Positions 63,065-64,000 of a DNA stretch of 64,000 nt are shown here, piece by piece. Position 1 is the stretch's first letter, and the number at the start of each line of letters is the position of its first letter. Where the stretch lies: the NCBI GenBank assembly GCA_900188465.1, contig FZPE01000001.1, positions 620,001 through 684,000 on the forward strand. The letters run 5' to 3'. A program made the position numbers and the translations under genes. Source of the DNA: Micrococcales bacterium KH10 (GTDB lineage: Bacteria; Actinomycetota; Actinomycetes; Actinomycetales; Cellulomonadaceae). The notes below the pieces were generated by a model. The model was not told the DNA's origin. It searched no databases and was given only the letters and a program-made list of their open reading frames with translations.

Positions 63065-64000
63065 TCAGCGAACGGTGATCTGGGCCTTCTTTGCAGCCTT
63101 AGCAAAGGCCTTCGTACCGGTGTAGTTGACCCGAATCTTCACCCGCCCGGACGAGTTCAACTTTGCCGAGCGCACCGTGACACGACCCTTCTTGTTCAAC
63201 TTCGCCTTCACAGTCCTCTTGCCGAACTTGACCTTGATACGGCCCGTCGGGGTTGCGCCCTTAGCATTGACCCGCACCTTGATCGCAGCGCGCTTACCGC
63301 GTTTAACCACACGCTTGACTGGTTTGATCACCACTTTGGCCTTGGCTTTCGCGACTTTTGCGGTGGCCGCGGTTGTGATGGCACGAGTTCCGTGTCCAGC
63401 GCGAACTCCCGTCACTCTTAGCGCGATGCGCTTTCCAGCATCTGCAGGACGCAACTTGTATGTGGCATTGGTAGCACCGGCAATCGGCGCGCCTGCACGC
63501 AGCCACTGGTACCGATAGGAAGTCGGCGTTGGCGTCCAACTGCCGACCGCTGCTCGCAACGTTCCGCCAACCCGCGTCTGGCCAGCCACCGTGGGAACGG
63601 TGGTGGGCGATAGCACATCGCCATGCAGCGTCTCCGCAACGAAATCCCACCGGTTCGATTGATAAATACCGGTAACTTGACCAGAAGCACGGGCGATGAC
63701 AGTCACCATGGGGTATCCGAAAGCAAGCACCGATGCTGGAATGGTCAGTTTCTTTGCGGTTCCAATGAGTTGAGTTCCGTCGGACCAAAAGTACGACAGG
63801 CTCGGAGAAAGCCCCGGAGCGTTGTAGTCGGGCCAGGCTTCGACAACCGAACCGACTTTGTTGGCACCCCGGATTTCTGTCCATGGCCCGGTGATCTCTT
63901 GGCGTACCGCTGAGGCGCTGAGATTGAGGGTGATGGGAGCTGTACCGCTGACCTGAACATTGATATTCTCTGCGTACGGACGCAGTGTGCCGCCGTTGTT
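63065..64000 (-). CDS. Large secreted/surface protein, C-terminal part only
   Basis: The frame is open from the window edge (64000) to the stop at 63065, 311 codons; the ATG at 63730 is internal. The visible part starts with beta-rich sequence (INVQVSGTAPITLNLSAS), has an Ig-like segment with SYFWSDGTQLIGTAKKLTIP, then a second repeat of the type VGGTLRAAVGSWTPTPTSY, YRYQWLRAGAPIAGATNATY. It ends in a Lys-rich module (about 220-311, GRIKVKFGKRTVKAKLNKKG). This tandem of 'W..DG..I.GA....Y' domains is common in actinobacterial surface proteins. The N-terminus and any enzymatic domain are beyond the window. Confidence 0.8.
   Translation of the reverse strand, partial: NNGGTLRPYAENINVQVSGTAPITLNLSASAVRQEITGPWTEIRGANKVGSVVEAWPDYNAPGLSPSLSYFWSDGTQLIGTAKKLTIPASVLAFGYPMVTVIARASGQVTGIYQSNRWDFVAETLHGDVLSPTTVPTVAGQTRVGGTLRAAVGSWTPTPTSYRYQWLRAGAPIAGATNATYKLRPADAGKRIALRVTGVRAGHGTRAITTAATAKVAKAKAKVVIKPVKRVVKRGKRAAIKVRVNAKGATPTGRIKVKFGKRTVKAKLNKKGRVTVRSAKLNSSGRVKIRVNYTGTKAFAKAAKKAQITVR

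Overview
The window looks like a chromosomal segment of a high-GC actinobacterium, probably of the Micrococcales/Actinomycetes type. Indicators are nucS (actinobacterial mismatch repair) and a DUF2550 gene behind the atp operon, a class Ib ribonucleotide reductase operon (nrdHIEF), a rho gene with a long Arg/Asp/Asn-rich insert, a DivIVA/Scy-like coiled-coil protein, a PimB-like mannosyltransferase, and frequent GTG starts with 4-nt gene overlaps. I see no rRNA, tRNA or CRISPR array.

Layout. 1-16770 is ordinary chromosome: a LysR regulator (cut by the window edge) divergent from a YeiH-family transporter, an amidotransferase, a HAD hydrolase overlapping gltX, glgB, a thioredoxin-fold/TPR protein, a lipoprotein/membrane-protein pair, a polar-growth-type coiled coil, two alpha/beta hydrolases with a small zinc-ribbon protein, a lipoprotein FKBP isomerase and an AI-2E-family permease.

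16818-26304 is best read as an integrated mobilizable element of about 9.5 kb inserted in the last codons of nrdF. A 10-bp repeat encoding Trp-Asp-Phe plus the first base of a stop codon is found at both ends. It carries a low-GC three-gene operon (TIGR04255-like protein, membrane-anchored HTH protein, 'SQTCDVV' protein), a MobF relaxase broken by a one-base frameshift, a DUF6414-like gene also broken in a homopolymer, and an excisionase/tyrosine integrase pair. There is no type IV secretion gene and no replication gene, so it would depend on a helper element.

26293-30126 is nrdHIEF, with two NrdR-box-like sites 32 bp apart in its upstream region. 30641-41515 is an unusual phosphate locus: pstC, pstA, a PstS with a Ser/Thr-rich stalk and C-terminal anchor, an 857-residue membrane-anchored protein resembling a solute-binding protein, a third PstS-like protein fused to Ig-like modules, a sortase-fold membrane protein without the catalytic cysteine, and pstB. 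nagA overlaps pstB tail to tail.

42811-55761 runs on the minus strand: rpmE, prfA-prmC-tsaC-wecA (each overlapping the next by 4 nt), atpI, atpBEFHAGDC, DUF2550 and nucS. The last part holds a secreted RCC1-repeat protein, a pimB-like gene, a DUF3592-like membrane protein, rho, and the C-terminal part of a surface protein leaving the window. Three secreted proteins (37386, 55933, 63065) share a lysine-rich Ig-like C-terminal module.

The best candidates for undescribed biology are the three-gene cargo operon at 17141-19301 and the pst locus built around several surface-anchored binding proteins and a non-catalytic sortase-like protein.
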